Shown in pieces: positions 14,591-14,619 of a stretch of DNA of 14,619 bases. Position 1 is the first letter of the stretch. Each line of letters opens with the position of its first letter. The stretch is from CAYZBM01 sp964476705 (GTDB taxonomy: Bacteria; Pseudomonadota; Alphaproteobacteria; Rickettsiales; UBA6187): positions 1 to 14,619 of the forward strand of contig CAYZBM010000056.1 in the NCBI GenBank assembly GCA_964476705.1. The letters run 5' to 3'. A program made the translations under genes and the position numbers. The notes beneath the pieces were generated by a model. It saw only the letters and a list, made by a program, of their open reading frames with translations. It ran no database searches and was not told the DNA's origin.

Positions 14591-14593
14591 TGG

Positions 14594-14616
14594 TATGGAC
14601 GCCTTGAGATAAGAAT
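14594..14616 (-). repeat. Degenerate repeat block, partner at 7-34
   Basis: Read on the minus strand it is ATTCTT, 6 nt, AGGCGTCCATA, matching the block at 7-34. It joins module C, suggesting the two belong to one composite intergenic element cut by the window edge. Confidence 0.35.
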
Positions 14617-14619
14617 TCA

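Noticed and set aside
1..14619. Matching 11-mers at both window ends as terminal inverted repeats of one mobile element
   Set aside because: The window holds ordinary housekeeping genes and no transposase or integrase; the ends are more likely two copies of a short intergenic repeat.

Overview
The window is AT-rich (about one third G+C by eye) and reads as draft-assembly sequence from an alphaproteobacterium, with a run of 10 N at 5649-5658. The gene set fits an alphaproteobacterium, possibly host-associated (Rickettsiales- or Holosporales-like). It includes a PleC-like histidine kinase, an OlsB/OlsA lipid pair, an LPGD-type giant prepilin, a Sel1-repeat protein and many intergenic palindromic repeats. 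The lineage is an inference; no marker gene here settles it.

Layout. Positions 1-160 are non-coding with repeat modules and a short GC-rich island. A tRNA-Arg(UCU) follows at 161-237 (minus). Next, on the minus strand, come olsA (309-1106) and olsB (1246-2022), the two acyltransferases of ornithine-lipid synthesis, separated by an inserted palindromic repeat. A divergent intergenic region leads into one very large plus-strand gene (2272-8165, about 1,960 codons). It has a class III (type IV prepilin) leader, a pseudopilin-like head, eight Cys/Trp modules and five LamG-like (concanavalin-fold) modules. It is split on paper by a 1-nt frameshift near 5580 and by the N gap. A Sel1-repeat protein follows (8258-9310), overlapping the 3' end of convergent panB (9280-10047, minus). 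Upstream of panB is an orphan membrane histidine kinase (10125-11585, minus), divergent from tadA (11705-12139, plus).

The right-hand part is a minus-strand envelope cluster: yqjD-like (14071-14376), yqjE-like (13647-14048), an unlisted 44-residue entericidin-type lipoprotein (13389-13523) and lpxR (12303-13312). lpxR is broken by a 1-nt deletion just before its expected catalytic histidine.

Themes. Several genes act at the cell envelope: ornithine lipids (olsBA), lipid A 3'-O-deacylation (lpxR), small membrane and lipoproteins, and a predicted surface or pilus-associated giant. The most unusual non-coding feature is a set of modular palindromic repeats. The tadA-lpxR spacer is built almost wholly from three modules, and each has a second copy elsewhere in the window. 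One of them, a 73-76 nt long-stem hairpin, keeps its pairing through compensatory changes. Both of its copies start at or within 8 nt of the stop codon of an upstream gene, in the same orientation relative to that gene.
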